From contig CAKSKU010000001.1 of NCBI GenBank assembly GCA_934465295.1, positions 1-64,000 on the forward strand: a DNA stretch of 64,000 nt. The letters are read 5' to 3'. How positions within the stretch are numbered: position 1 is the stretch's first letter; every line of letters begins with the position of its first letter. Under the pieces are notes generated by a model, which did not search any database, had not been told where the DNA came from, and was given only the letters and a program-made list of their open reading frames with translations. The translations under genes and the position numbers were made by a program. Source of the DNA: an uncultured Oscillospiraceae bacterium (GTDB lineage: Bacteria > Bacillota > Clostridia > Oscillospirales > Ruminococcaceae). Positions 1 through 8,267 of the stretch are shown here, in pieces.

Positions 1-105
1 AGAAACGTTTTGCGAATAAAATTCCTGCATTATATTTTTTTGTGAGAAAGTGTCACCTATCATTGACAATTGAACAAAATGATATAACATTTTTGGAAAA
101 AACAC

Positions 106-134
106 TTGCATTTATAAAGAATTTATGTTATAAT
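106..134 (+). promoter_or_regulatory. Promoter of tRNA-Arg
   Basis: TTGCAT at 106-111 and a perfect TATAAT at 129-134 are 17 bases apart, ending 15 bases before the tRNA. A weaker second candidate lies upstream (TTGACA 63-68, TAACAT 85-90, spacer 16). The rest of 1-105 shows nothing else I can name. Confidence 0.75.
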
Positions 135-149
135 ATACAAGTTGGTTAA

Positions 150-224
150 GCCCCCTTAGTTAAATGGATATAATAAACCCCTCCTAAGGGTTAGTTGTGA
201 GTTCGATTCTCGCAGGGGGTGCCA
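150..224 (+). tRNA. tRNA-Arg, anticodon CCU
   Basis: A full cloverleaf can be folded by eye. The 7-bp acceptor stem closes with a G-U pair at 150/220. The anticodon stem AACCC/GGGTT carries the loop CTCCTAA, so the anticodon is CCU, reading AGG (Arg). The T arm contains TTCGATT. The discriminator is G221 and CCA is encoded at 222-224. A promoter lies directly upstream and an intrinsic terminator follows within 5 bases, so this is a single-gene transcription unit. Confidence 0.93.
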
Positions 225-228
225 ATGA

Positions 229-270
229 AAAATCCCACTTGTTTTTCGGAACAAGTGGGATTTTTTTTTG
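229..270 (+). terminator. Terminator of tRNA-Arg
   Basis: A perfect stem of about 13 bp (AATCCCACTTGTT against AACAAGTGGGATT) is followed by a run of nine T. Together with the adjacent tRNA and promoter it defines a monocistronic tRNA unit. Confidence 0.9.
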
Positions 271-348
271 ATATTATCAATAGTTTTGATGAATAATTGT
301 CGTACTATTGTCGTACTACTGACTTTTTGTGCATTTGTGCAGGCAATC

Positions 349-404
349 TGTAAAAACAGCAAACCCCGACAAACAACGTATCTACGCAGTTTGACGGGGC
401 TTTA
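349..404 (-). terminator. Probable terminator of tRNA-Lys
   Basis: Reading the - strand just after tRNA-Lys, CCCCGTCAAAC pairs with GTTTGTCGGGG across one T-T mismatch around a 12-base loop. An interrupted T-rich stretch follows. Position and stem strength favour a terminator, but the U tract is not clean. Confidence 0.6.
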
Positions 405-407
405 AAC

Positions 408-483
408 TGGTGAGCTATTGGGGATTTGAACCCCAGACCCTCTGATTAAAAGTCAGATGCTCTGCCGACTGAGCTAATAACTC
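408..483 (-). tRNA. tRNA-Lys, anticodon UUU
   Basis: On the - strand the acceptor stem GAGTTAT/ATAGCTC is complete with one wobble. The anticodon stem TCTGA/TCAGA carries the loop CTTTTAA, giving anticodon UUU (Lys, AAA/AAG). The T loop is TTCAAAT, the discriminator is A and CCA is encoded. It has its own promoter and a leader hairpin, and is transcribed towards the tRNA-Arg gene. Confidence 0.94.
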
Positions 484-488
484 AAAGT

Positions 489-509
489 GTTGTGAGACTT
501 TCTCACAAC
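489..509 (-). other. Hairpin in the 5' leader of pre-tRNA-Lys
   Basis: A perfect 9-bp inverted repeat (GTTGTGAGA / TCTCACAAC, 3-base loop) lies between the promoter and the mature 5' end at 483. The predicted start site is close to 511, so the primary transcript would begin with this hairpin. It could affect 5' maturation or stability; that role is inference. Confidence 0.6.
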
Positions 510-517
510 GCTTATTT

Positions 518-546
518 ATTATATCAAATTTGATATATTTTGTCAA
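518..546 (-). promoter_or_regulatory. Promoter of tRNA-Lys
   Basis: On the - strand a consensus TTGACA (546-541) and consensus TATAAT (523-518) are separated by exactly 17 bases. Both hexamers are perfect, as expected for a highly expressed stable RNA. Confidence 0.9.
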
Positions 547-618
547 TACCTTTTTTTACTTTTGTTATTATGCATATATTATTCTCGAAATTCAAAGAAT
601 AATTCACACTTTTCACAA

Positions 619-1599
619 TTATCTGACAAGGGTTTCAACAATTTCCTTGAAATATGGCTTGCCGTTTTTGCGGTCAAAGAGAGCAAAGCTGCGTCTGTAA
701 CCATTGTCCCACCAAAGATATTTTATGCCGAGCGCATATGCCTTTGATTTGAAATATTCGAGATACTTGATACGCTCTGCCGTGTTTTCTCTGTCAACAG
801 CACCAAACTCGTCTATAATGAGCGGAACATTCTTGTCAATAACATATTTTTTCATATACCCGAATGTCGCATCAAGCTCCGCAGTTTCGTTGAAAACCTC
901 CAGACCGTTTTCTTCCGCCGCAAAATTCCACGGAATGTACGAGTGAACATTTACGATTATCTTATCATCATCGGGAATTTCAAGCGAGCGCATTATCTCG
1001 TCTGTGCAAGCTCCGCAGTAGGTCGCAAGCACAAGATGACGGATAGCATTTTTTTCGCCGCCCGAACGAACCGTATTTACAAAGTCTGTATTAAGCTTGT
1101 TCACAACGTCAAAAGCTTCTTCGTCCGTGCAGTGCCATTCATCGGGCGCACCGTTCTTTCGGGGTTCGTTAAGTCCCTCAAAAAGCAAACGCTCACCGTA
1201 ATTGCCGAAACGCTCGCAGATCTGCTCCCAAATGAGAATAAGTATCTCCGATGCCTTGGGATAATTCTCCTGCGAAGTGTAAAGGAAGTTTTCGTGATGA
1301 GTGTTGAGAATTACGAAAACTCCTCGCTTATAAGCATAGTCAACAACTTCCTGCACGCGATCCATCCAAGCCGCATCAACATTATAGTTCTCATCAAGAT
1401 GATTAGACCAGGTCGCAGGAACACGGATAACGTTTATTCCCGTCGAAATAACGCCGTCGATAAGCTTCTGCGTTACCTTTGGGTTGTGCCACGATTCCTC
1501 AGATTCAAGTCCGCCGCATTTGCAGGCATCGAGCGAGTTGCCAACGTTCCAGCCTGCCGTCCATTCTTTTAAAAGCTCTGCCGAAGATATATTTCTCAT
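619..1599 (-). CDS. Glycoside hydrolase family 5 (cellulase-type), no signal peptide
   Basis: 326 aa, the size of a bare GH5 catalytic barrel. GH5 landmarks appear in order: R59 in the NVIRVP strand, NTHHE near 99-103, the acid/base E145 in a GLNEP motif, NVHSY near 217-221, the nucleophile E264 in IIDEFG, and the late YLWWDNG substrate-binding tryptophans. GH5 enzymes hydrolyse beta-1,4-glucans or mannans by a retaining mechanism; the sequence does not settle the substrate. The start is supported by AAGGAG 8 bases before the ATG. The protein begins directly with the catalytic domain, with no signal peptide, carbohydrate-binding module or dockerin. It should therefore act in the cytosol on imported oligosaccharides unless secreted by another route. 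It has its own promoter (1659-1687) and a 5' hairpin. Confidence 0.9.
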   Translation of the reverse strand: MRNISSAELLKEWTAGWNVGNSLDACKCGGLESEESWHNPKVTQKLIDGVISTGINVIRVPATWSNHLDENYNVDAAWMDRVQEVVDYAYKRGVFVILNTHHENFLYTSQENYPKASEILILIWEQICERFGNYGERLLFEGLNEPRKNGAPDEWHCTDEEAFDVVNKLNTDFVNTVRSGGEKNAIRHLVLATYCGACTDEIMRSLEIPDDDKIIVNVHSYIPWNFAAEENGLEVFNETAELDATFGYMKKYVIDKNVPLIIDEFGAVDRENTAERIKYLEYFKSKAYALGIKYLWWDNGYRRSFALFDRKNGKPYFKEIVETLVR

Positions 1600-1623
1600 A
1601 AAAAATTCTCCTTGAAAATAATA

Positions 1624-1655
1624 GGGGACTTCCGAAAACCGTTTCGGAAATCCCC
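1624..1655 (-). promoter_or_regulatory. Strong hairpin at the 5' end of the GH5 mRNA (possibly also trp operon terminator)
   Basis: A 14-position stem with 13 pairs closes a 4-base loop. On the - strand it starts 4 bases after the GH5 -10 box, so the GH5 transcript would begin at or just inside it. It also lies 62 bases past the trpA stop and could end the trp transcript, but the bases after it (TATTATTTTC) make a weak U tract. Confidence 0.65.
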
Positions 1656-1658
1656 ATA

Positions 1659-1687
1659 ATTATAGCATATTTAATTGTTATTTTCAA
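1659..1687 (-). promoter_or_regulatory. Promoter of the GH5 gene
   Basis: On the - strand TTGAAA (1687-1682) and TATAAT (1664-1659) are spaced by 17 bases. This separates GH5 transcription from the trp operon that ends at 1718. Confidence 0.75.
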
Positions 1688-1717
1688 GATGGCTAAACGT
1701 TTAACAATAAACTTTTT

Positions 1718-2506
1718 TTAGTTCATAGCCTCTTTGAGCGACTTGGTGAATCCGCCGACCTTTTCTGCGCTGTCCTTGCCATACTGTGCAACGATCTTTA
1801 CGACAGCACTTCCGACAATAACACCGTCGCAGTAGCCGCTCATCTTCTTAGCCTGCTCGGGTGAAGAAATGCCAAAGCCAACCATTGCAGGGATCTTGCA
1901 GCTCTTTTTTATCTCGCCGAAGAAGCTGTCAAAATCGGTAGAAAAGCTGCTTCTTGTGCCGGTTACGCCGTTTGAAGAAACACAGTAGAGGAATCCCTCC
2001 GCCTGCGAAGCGATAGCTCTGATACGCTCGTGTGAAGCAGGTGTTACCATGCTTATCGGGATAATGCCGTTTGCCTTTGCAAAGGGGAGTATCTCGTCAC
2101 GTTCCTCATAAGGAAGATCGGGGACGATAACACCGTCAATGCCGTCTTCTTTGCAAAGCTTGAAAAACTTCTCCGTGCCGTAGCGGAAAATTGTGTTTAT
2201 GTACATCATAAGCACAAGCGGCTTGTCAGTCTTTGCACGAAGTCTTTTTACAAGCTCAAAGATAGTGTCAAGGTTAGTTTCGCCTGTGGAAAGCGCACGA
2301 AGACTTGCTTCCTGAATAGTCGTACCCTCTGCGATAGGGTCGGAGAACGGAACACCTATCTCTATAATGTCAGCGCCGTTGTCGAACATCGTAAGCACAA
2401 GCTTTTCCGTCGTGTCGAGTGACGGGTCGCCTGCCGTTATAAAAGTGATAAGAGCCTTTTTGCCCTCTGCTTTGAGCTTTGAAAGGCAAGCATCTATTCT
2501 GTTCAT
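1718..2506 (-). CDS. trpA: Tryptophan synthase alpha chain
   Basis: 262 aa TIM barrel. It cleaves indole-3-glycerol phosphate to indole, which is channelled to TrpB. The catalytic glutamate lies in IIEIGVPFSDP and the catalytic aspartate in GVIVPDLPYEE. The phosphate-binding end, with GFGISSPEQ and GVIVGSAVV, is intact. The frame extends 17 codons upstream into trpB. The internal ATG at 2506 is chosen because AAGGAGG sits 7 bases before it and it begins with the usual family N-terminus (MNRID). It is the last trp gene, 13 bases after the trpB stop, in the same T-box-controlled transcript. Confidence 0.97.
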   Translation of the reverse strand: MNRIDACLSKLKAEGKKALITFITAGDPSLDTTEKLVLTMFDNGADIIEIGVPFSDPIAEGTTIQEASLRALSTGETNLDTIFELVKRLRAKTDKPLVLMMYINTIFRYGTEKFFKLCKEDGIDGVIVPDLPYEERDEILPFAKANGIIPISMVTPASHERIRAIASQAEGFLYCVSSNGVTGTRSSFSTDFDSFFGEIKKSCKIPAMVGFGISSPEQAKKMSGYCDGVIVGSAVVKIVAQYGKDSAEKVGGFTKSLKEAMN

Positions 2507-2519
2507 TGAATTTTCCTCC

Positions 2520-3713
2520 TTATGATTCCACAATGTCAATGCCGCGGTACTTGGCAATGGAGTAAACGTCCTTGTCGCCTCTGCCCGAAATCGTGATGAC
2601 CATTATCTGATCCTTGCCCATGGTAGGCGCTATCTTTCGTGCAGCAGCAACAGCGTGTGATGATTCGATAGCGGGAATGATACCTTCTGTGCGTGAGAGA
2701 TATTCAAACGCCTGAACAGCCTCCTCATCGGTGATATCAACATATTCTGCACGCTTTGTTTCCCATAAATAAGCGTGTTCAGGACCTATTCCGGGGTAGT
2801 CAAGACCTGCCGAAATGGAGTAAACCGGGTCGATCTGACCGAATTCATTCTGGAGGAAGATAGACTTCATTCCGTGGAAAATTCCGAGCGAACCCTTTGC
2901 AAGCGTTGCAGCATGAAGCTTGGTTTCAATGCCCTTTCCTGCTGCCTCCGCACCGACAAGACGAACGCTCTTGTCGCCGATGAAATCATAGAACGAACCC
3001 ATAGCGTTCGAGCCGCCGCCAACGCAGGCAACAACGCAGTCGGGGAGCTTGCCCTCAGCTTCCATAAGCTGTGCCTTTGTTTCCTCGGAGATTATCTTCT
3101 GGAAATCACGAACCATCTGTGGGTAAGGGTGAGGACCCATTACCGAACCGATGCAGTAGAAGGTCGTGGAAATATTTGTGCACCAGTCACGCATAGCCTC
3201 ATTGATAGCATCTTTGAGCGTAGCCGTGCCGCTTTCAACGGGGATAACTTTCGTGCCGAGAAGATTCATTCTGTAAACATTGAGCGACTGACGCTTAACG
3301 TCCTCCGCACCCATATAGACCTGACATTCAAGTCCGAAAAGTGCACATACAGTAGCTGTAGCAACACCGTGCTGACCTGCTCCCGTTTCAGCAATGATCC
3401 TCTTTTTGCCCATTCTCTTTGCAAGAAGTATCTGTCCGAGAACATTGTTTATCTTGTGCGAACCCGTGTGGTTGAGGTCTTCACGCTTCAGATAAATTTT
3501 CGCACCGCCGAGGTCTTTTGTCATCTTGTCTGCATAATAAAGCATTGACGGTCTGCCTGCATAATCACGGTAAAGCTTTTTCAGCTCCGCAATGAATTCG
3601 GGGTCGTCCTTGTACTTGTTGTAGGCTTCTTCAAGCTCCGTAACGGCATTCATTACGGTTTCGGGAACATACTGTCCGCCATAAATGCCGTATCTTCCTT
3701 TGCTTTCACTCAT
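2520..3713 (-). CDS. trpB: Tryptophan synthase beta chain
   Basis: 397 aa, full length for the TrpB1 type. It condenses indole with serine, using PLP, to give tryptophan. The PLP lysine is K87 in NHTGSHKIN, followed by the catalytic AETGAGQHG loop and the phosphate cup GGGSNAMG. The N-terminal GRYGIYGGQYVPE and C-terminal SGRGDKD signatures are present. GGAGG precedes the ATG, and its first codon lies 1 base before the trpF stop, so the two genes are translationally close. It works as an alpha2-beta2 complex with the adjacent trpA product. Confidence 0.98.
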   Translation of the reverse strand: MSESKGRYGIYGGQYVPETVMNAVTELEEAYNKYKDDPEFIAELKKLYRDYAGRPSMLYYADKMTKDLGGAKIYLKREDLNHTGSHKINNVLGQILLAKRMGKKRIIAETGAGQHGVATATVCALFGLECQVYMGAEDVKRQSLNVYRMNLLGTKVIPVESGTATLKDAINEAMRDWCTNISTTFYCIGSVMGPHPYPQMVRDFQKIISEETKAQLMEAEGKLPDCVVACVGGGSNAMGSFYDFIGDKSVRLVGAEAAGKGIETKLHAATLAKGSLGIFHGMKSIFLQNEFGQIDPVYSISAGLDYPGIGPEHAYLWETKRAEYVDITDEEAVQAFEYLSRTEGIIPAIESSHAVAAARKIAPTMGKDQIMVITISGRGDKDVYSIAKYRGIDIVES

Positions 3714-3714
3714 T

Positions 3715-4341
3715 TTATTTATCCTCCGTTAAATTGTGGTAAATGTTCATTATTTCAATCATCTTAGTACCGTCCTTGAAACCGTCCGTTTCAATTCCGC
3801 TGCTAAGGTCAATTCCATAAGGCGTGAATTTTTTTATTATATCTGTTATATTTGAGCTGTCGATACCGCCTGCGATGAAAAACGGCTTTGAAAGCTTATT
3901 TTTAGCATAAGAGAGAAGCTTTGCATCTATCTTTTTGCCCGTTCCGCCGTAAGCATCAGCAGAAAAAGCATCAAGAACGAACTTGTCGGCAGGAATTTCA
4001 GCCAAAGCATCAATATCAGCTTCGGAACGTATCCGTCCTGCTTTCCATATCTCTTTTTCGGGGAAAAGCTTTCTCAAAGCCAAAATGTATTCGGCATCTT
4101 CATTTCCGTGAAGCTGAAAAATATCAGCCGAAACGCTTATTTCCGTGAAAAATCCGATAGGTGCATTTACCGTAACGCCGACAGTGACTATTTTCGGGTC
4201 AAGACCATTTCGCAGCTGCTGTGCAAGCTCGGGCAAAACCTTTCGCTTGCTTTCTGCGAAGATGAAGCCGATGTAGTCGGGCTGACAATCGTTGCAGTAA
4301 GAAATGTCCTCGGTTCTTCTCATTCCGCAAAGTTTTATCAT
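3715..4341 (-). CDS. trpF: Phosphoribosylanthranilate isomerase
   Basis: 208 aa, normal size. It catalyses the Amadori rearrangement of N-(5'-phosphoribosyl)anthranilate. The general base is C5 in KLCGM. The general acid aspartate lies in VLDAFSADAYGGTG, and the phosphate-binding IAGGIDSSN follows. Its ATG overlaps the trpC stop as TCAT on the + strand (ATGA on -), which implies coupled translation. It sits between trpC and trpB in the operon. Confidence 0.96.
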   Translation of the reverse strand: MIKLCGMRRTEDISYCNDCQPDYIGFIFAESKRKVLPELAQQLRNGLDPKIVTVGVTVNAPIGFFTEISVSADIFQLHGNEDAEYILALRKLFPEKEIWKAGRIRSEADIDALAEIPADKFVLDAFSADAYGGTGKKIDAKLLSYAKNKLSKPFFIAGGIDSSNITDIIKKFTPYGIDLSSGIETDGFKDGTKMIEIMNIYHNLTEDK

Positions 4342-5120
4342 ACGTTTTCCCTCAAAGCTGCGAGAGTTGCACCGATATTTCCGCTTCGCATAAGTGTTTC
4401 ACCGATAAGAACAGCGTCCGCACCGTAGCTCCGTACAGTTTTCATATCAGCATTATCTCTGATACCGCTCTCGGAAACAATGACCTTTTCCTCTGGTATC
4501 ATTCCTGCAAGCTTTGCAGTCGTTTCAAGCGTTACTTCAAATGTTTTAAGGTTGCGGTTGTTTATGCCGATAATATCAAAATCAAGAGCAAGCACACGTT
4601 CAAGCTCGCTTTCATCGTGCGTTTCGGCAAGAATATCAAGTCCGAGCGAACGTGCGGTATCACCGAAACGTTTCAGCTTTTCATCATCAAGTACAGCCGC
4701 TATAAGAAGTATTGCATCTGCGCCCATCAGCCGAGCTTCGTATATCTGATACTCGTCGATGATAAAATCCTTGCGTATCATCGGCAAACCGATAGCTTGG
4801 CGGATAGCCTTGAAGTATTCGGACGAGCCTTGGAAGTAATGTTCTTCCGTCAGGCAGGAAACAGCGTTCGCACCGCAGACTTCATATTCCTTTGCGATCT
4901 TCACGGGGTCAAAGTTCGGTTGGATAAGACCCTTCGAGGGCGAAGCCTTTTTGACCTCGGAAATAACCGAAAGTCTGTCGGGCTTCGCAAGAGCATTCTT
5001 GAAGCTGATGCATTGTCTGTCAAGCCTTTCAGCGGCTTTTTTCACCGTTTCAAAGTCAGACGCAGCCTTTTCACGTTCAAGCTGTATTTTTCTTTTTTCA
5101 ACTATTTCATCGAGTATCAT
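4338..5120 (-). CDS. trpC: Indole-3-glycerol phosphate synthase
   Basis: 260 aa. It closes the indole ring by decarboxylative cyclisation of CdRP. Family motifs: VISEVKKASPSKG (catalytic lysine), RKDFIIDEYQIYEAR, GINNRNLKTFEV and VSESGIRDNAD. It is separate from trpF, unlike the fused enterobacterial TrpCF. It is separated from the trpGD stop by only a few bases and overlaps trpF by 4, so it is internal to the operon. Confidence 0.97.
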   Translation of the reverse strand: MILDEIVEKRKIQLEREKAASDFETVKKAAERLDRQCISFKNALAKPDRLSVISEVKKASPSKGLIQPNFDPVKIAKEYEVCGANAVSCLTEEHYFQGSSEYFKAIRQAIGLPMIRKDFIIDEYQIYEARLMGADAILLIAAVLDDEKLKRFGDTARSLGLDILAETHDESELERVLALDFDIIGINNRNLKTFEVTLETTAKLAGMIPEEKVIVSESGIRDNADMKTVRSYGADAVLIGETLMRSGNIGATLAALRENV

Positions 5121-5123
5121 AGC

Positions 5124-6758
5124 TTACTCCCTGTTGGAAAATTCTTTTAACTTTTCAAGCTTTGCAAGAGCCTTGCCGCTGTCAATAGAATCACGAGCCA
5201 TTTCAAGACCCTCTTCAATAGAGCTTGCCGCACCCGTGCAGTAGATAGCGCAGGCGGAGTTGAGAAGAACGATGTCACGTTTTGCACCGTGTTCCTTGCC
5301 CGAAAGAATGTTGAGAGTTATCTGTGCATTTTCAGCAGGAGTTCCGCCGACAATGTCTTCCTTCGGGTAACGCTTCAAGCCGAATTCCTCGGGAGTGATG
5401 CTGTACTTGATTATCTTCTTTCCGCGAAGCTCACATACCTTTGTTTCGCCCGAGACGGAAACCTCGTCAAGACCGTCACCGTAAACTATCATTGCGCTCT
5501 TTACGCCGAGATTCATAAGTACAGTCGCCATTGTTTCAAGCAAAGCAGGGTCGTAAACGCCAAGCAGGATATAATCGGAAAGTGCAGGGTTTGCAAGAGG
5601 TCCGAGAATGTTGAATACCGTGCGAACGCCCATTTCACGGCGAGCCTTTCCGACAAAGCGCATACTGCTGTGGAACGACTGCGCAAAAAGGAACGAGATT
5701 CCGACATTCTGTATGCAAGCCGAAGCCTGCGCAGGGGAGAGCGATATCTTTACGCCGAGCGATTCAAGAACATCAGCCGCACCGCTCTTGCTCGAAACAC
5801 TGCGGTTGCCGTGCTTTGCAACGTTAAGGCCAGTTCCTGCGATAACGAATGACGAAGTAGTCGAAATGTTGAACGAACCTGCAAGGTCGCCGCCCGTTCC
5901 GACAATATCAACAGCCGATTTCGAGGTCGGCACGATAGATGCCTTTTTGCGCATTATGCGTGCAAAGCCTGTGATCTCATCGGTAGTTTCACCCTTTGCA
6001 CGGAGAAATGCAAGGAAGCCTGCGATCTGCGCATCGGTTGCGCCGCCCGACATAATGATATCCATAGCATCTTCAGCCTCGGCAGGCGTGAGGTCTTTTC
6101 CCTCGGAAACTATCCTGATATACTTCATAAGTGCCTTGCGCTCCGAGTCGGGGAGGGGAACTGCTACCTTTTCAAAACCGCTTATGCCTGCAATTTCGGA
6201 AAGGAAGTTCGATATCATACTTTTGCCAAGATCGGTGAGAACAGACTCGGGGTGGAACTGAACACCGTAAACAGCAAGCTCCTTGTGGCGGAGTGCCATT
6301 ATCTGACCGTCTTCGTCCTCTGCGATAACTTCAAGGCAATCTGGGAGCGAAGCCTTTTCAACAATGAGCGAATGATATCTTGCGGCTTTTATCTTCTCGG
6401 GCATACCCTTGAAAAGCGGTGTGCTGTTGTTTACGGTTATCATCGAAGCCTTGCCGTGCTTAGGTTCAAGCGCACGGACTATCTTTCCGCCGAAAGCCTC
6501 TGCAATGGACTGATGTCCAAGGCAAACACCGAGGATAGGGATCTTTCCCGCAAAACGCTTGATAGCGTCAACGGAGATACCTGCTTCGTTCGGATATCCG
6601 GGGCCCGGAGAGATAACGAGTGCTTCGGGTGCAAGCTTTTCAATTTCATCGAGTGTTATCATATCGTTTCTTACGACCTTGATGTCGGGATAGATCGAAC
6701 CTATCTGCTGATAAAGGTTGTATGTAAAGCTGTCGTAGTTATCAATTAAAAGTATCAT
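5124..6758 (-). CDS. trpGD: Fused anthranilate synthase glutaminase / anthranilate phosphoribosyltransferase
   Basis: 544 aa with two domains. Residues 1-190 are a class I glutamine amidotransferase (TrpG): nucleophile C79 in GVCLGHQ, H170 and E172 in QFHPES. From about 210 it is TrpD, with DIVGTGGD, the NISTTSS phosphate loop, KHGNRSVSSKSGAAD and RKARREMGVRT-like sequence. One chain therefore supplies ammonia to TrpE and then attaches phosphoribose to anthranilate. The frame stays open 14 codons upstream, but the ATG at 6758 begins the standard ILLIDNYDSF N-terminus and has AGGGGG about 8 bases upstream. It lies 13 bases after trpE. The same fusion is known from Escherichia coli; many Firmicutes keep the genes separate. 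Confidence 0.96.
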   Translation of the reverse strand: MILLIDNYDSFTYNLYQQIGSIYPDIKVVRNDMITLDEIEKLAPEALVISPGPGYPNEAGISVDAIKRFAGKIPILGVCLGHQSIAEAFGGKIVRALEPKHGKASMITVNNSTPLFKGMPEKIKAARYHSLIVEKASLPDCLEVIAEDEDGQIMALRHKELAVYGVQFHPESVLTDLGKSMISNFLSEIAGISGFEKVAVPLPDSERKALMKYIRIVSEGKDLTPAEAEDAMDIIMSGGATDAQIAGFLAFLRAKGETTDEITGFARIMRKKASIVPTSKSAVDIVGTGGDLAGSFNISTTSSFVIAGTGLNVAKHGNRSVSSKSGAADVLESLGVKISLSPAQASACIQNVGISFLFAQSFHSSMRFVGKARREMGVRTVFNILGPLANPALSDYILLGVYDPALLETMATVLMNLGVKSAMIVYGDGLDEVSVSGETKVCELRGKKIIKYSITPEEFGLKRYPKEDIVGGTPAENAQITLNILSGKEHGAKRDIVLLNSACAIYCTGAASSIEEGLEMARDSIDSGKALAKLEKLKEFSNRE

Positions 6759-6771
6759 AAAAAACGCCCCC

Positions 6772-8247
6772 TTAAAGCTTTGCAGCTTCTCTGACTGCAT
6801 TTACAACGGCAAGAGCCTTGTTTTTGGTTTCTTCATATTCCGTTTCGGCAACGCTGTCATATACGATTCCTGCGCCTGCCTGAACATAAGCCTTGTCATT
6901 CTTGAAAAGTACCGTTCTGATAGCGATGCAGGTGTCAATGTTTCCGCTGAATCCGAGATATCCGACCGTTCCTCCGTAAAGACCACGCTTCTTGTTTTCA
7001 AGCTCGTCAATGAGCTGCATTGCCCTTACCTTTGGCGCACCCGAAAGCGTTCCTGCAGGAAGTACTGACATAAGAGCGTCCATTGCCGTCTTGTCATCGG
7101 CAAGCTGACCCTGAACATCGGAAACAAGGTGCATTACCTTTGAGTAACGTTCAACTCTCATAAAATCGGTAACATTTACCGAACCGAGCTTGCAGACACG
7201 ACCGATATCGTTTCTGCCAAGGTCAACGAGCATCGTATGTTCGGAGCGTTCCTTGATGTCGTTCACAAGTCTGTTTTCGTAAGCCTTGTCTTCTTCCTCG
7301 GTCTTTCCTCTCGGCATCGTTCCTGCGATAGGCTTTGTAACAACAACGCCGTCCGTAACGCTTACGAGCATCTCGGGAGATGCACCTGCGAAGCAGTAAT
7401 CCTTGTGGTCGAAAAAGTAAAGGTACGGCGAAGGATTTGTCGAACGTAACATTCTGTAAACGTCAAAAGGCTTCGGAGGATTTGCTATCTCAAAACGCTG
7501 GGAAAGAACTATTTGGCTGATATCGCCGTTTTTGATGTGTTCCTTGCCCTTTTCTACGATAGCCATATATTCTTCCTTGGTGAAGTTCGACTTTACTTCA
7601 AGATCAGCGCCATTGCCCGAGCTTTCGGCAGAATCAACGGCAGGACATTTTTTAAGCACCTTTTCAATTTCGTGAGCCTTTGCATAAGCACCTTCGTATG
7701 CAATGTCAACATCTTCGCCTGCATTGATGTTCACGATTATAACAGCCTTGTTGGAAAGGTGGTCGTAAGCCACGATCTCATCATAAAGGAACATATTTGA
7801 ATCGGGCATCTTAAGATCATCTTCGGGAATGTTCGTCAGCTTTTTCTCGAAGCTTCTTACCGTGTCATATCCGAAGTAGCCGATAAGTCCGCCCGTGAGC
7901 TTTGGCTTGTTCGGGAAAACGGGTGAAGTATGCTCCGAAAGGATACTGTTGTAAAGAGCAATAGGGTCGGGACATTCAACATTCTCTGTCTTGCCGTTTG
8001 TAGTAATTTCAGCCTTGCCGCCGAAAATTTTGATCTCTTTTTTAGGGTCAATGCCGATGAAAGAATATCGTCCCCACTGCTCGGTATTGTCAACGCTTTC
8101 GAGAATAAAGCAGTTGTCATATTTTTCTCGAAGTCCTGCGAAAAGCCTTACGGGAGTTGCGCTGTCGATCAGTGTTTCGTGAAAAACAGGAACAGTCTTG
8201 TAATTCGTCAGGAGTTTTTTAACTTCTTCTTTTGATGGGAATAACAT
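6772..8247 (-). CDS. trpE: Anthranilate synthase component I
   Basis: 491 aa, normal length. It converts chorismate plus ammonia to anthranilate. The chorismate-binding half is complete, with PAGTLSGAPKVRAM, GLYGGTVGY and the ETEYEETKNKA end. The N-terminal half includes the region expected to bind feedback tryptophan. Three in-frame starts exist. The upstream one (8310) would lie inside the T-box terminator and encodes an unrelated hydrophobic stretch, so it is rejected. Between the ATGs at 8253 and 8247, GAAAGG is 3 bases from the first and 9 from the second, favouring 8247. First gene of the trp operon. Confidence 0.95.
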   Translation of the reverse strand: MLFPSKEEVKKLLTNYKTVPVFHETLIDSATPVRLFAGLREKYDNCFILESVDNTEQWGRYSFIGIDPKKEIKIFGGKAEITTNGKTENVECPDPIALYNSILSEHTSPVFPNKPKLTGGLIGYFGYDTVRSFEKKLTNIPEDDLKMPDSNMFLYDEIVAYDHLSNKAVIIVNINAGEDVDIAYEGAYAKAHEIEKVLKKCPAVDSAESSGNGADLEVKSNFTKEEYMAIVEKGKEHIKNGDISQIVLSQRFEIANPPKPFDVYRMLRSTNPSPYLYFFDHKDYCFAGASPEMLVSVTDGVVVTKPIAGTMPRGKTEEEDKAYENRLVNDIKERSEHTMLVDLGRNDIGRVCKLGSVNVTDFMRVERYSKVMHLVSDVQGQLADDKTAMDALMSVLPAGTLSGAPKVRAMQLIDELENKKRGLYGGTVGYLGFSGNIDTCIAIRTVLFKNDKAYVQAGAGIVYDSVAETEYEETKNKALAVVNAVREAAKL

Positions 8248-8267
8248 ATTCATCGACCTTTCAATAA

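Noticed and set aside
156..362. 68-codon open frame on the - strand
   Set aside because: It runs antisense through tRNA-Arg and its terminator and has no ribosome site.
150..483. tRNA pair as an integration (attB) site
   Set aside because: The short GTCGTACTA direct repeat near 300-318 is too short and no element or integrase is adjacent.
943..1572. 209-codon open frame on + inside the GH5 gene
   Set aside because: Antisense shadow of a well-supported GH5 gene; no family motifs or ribosome site.
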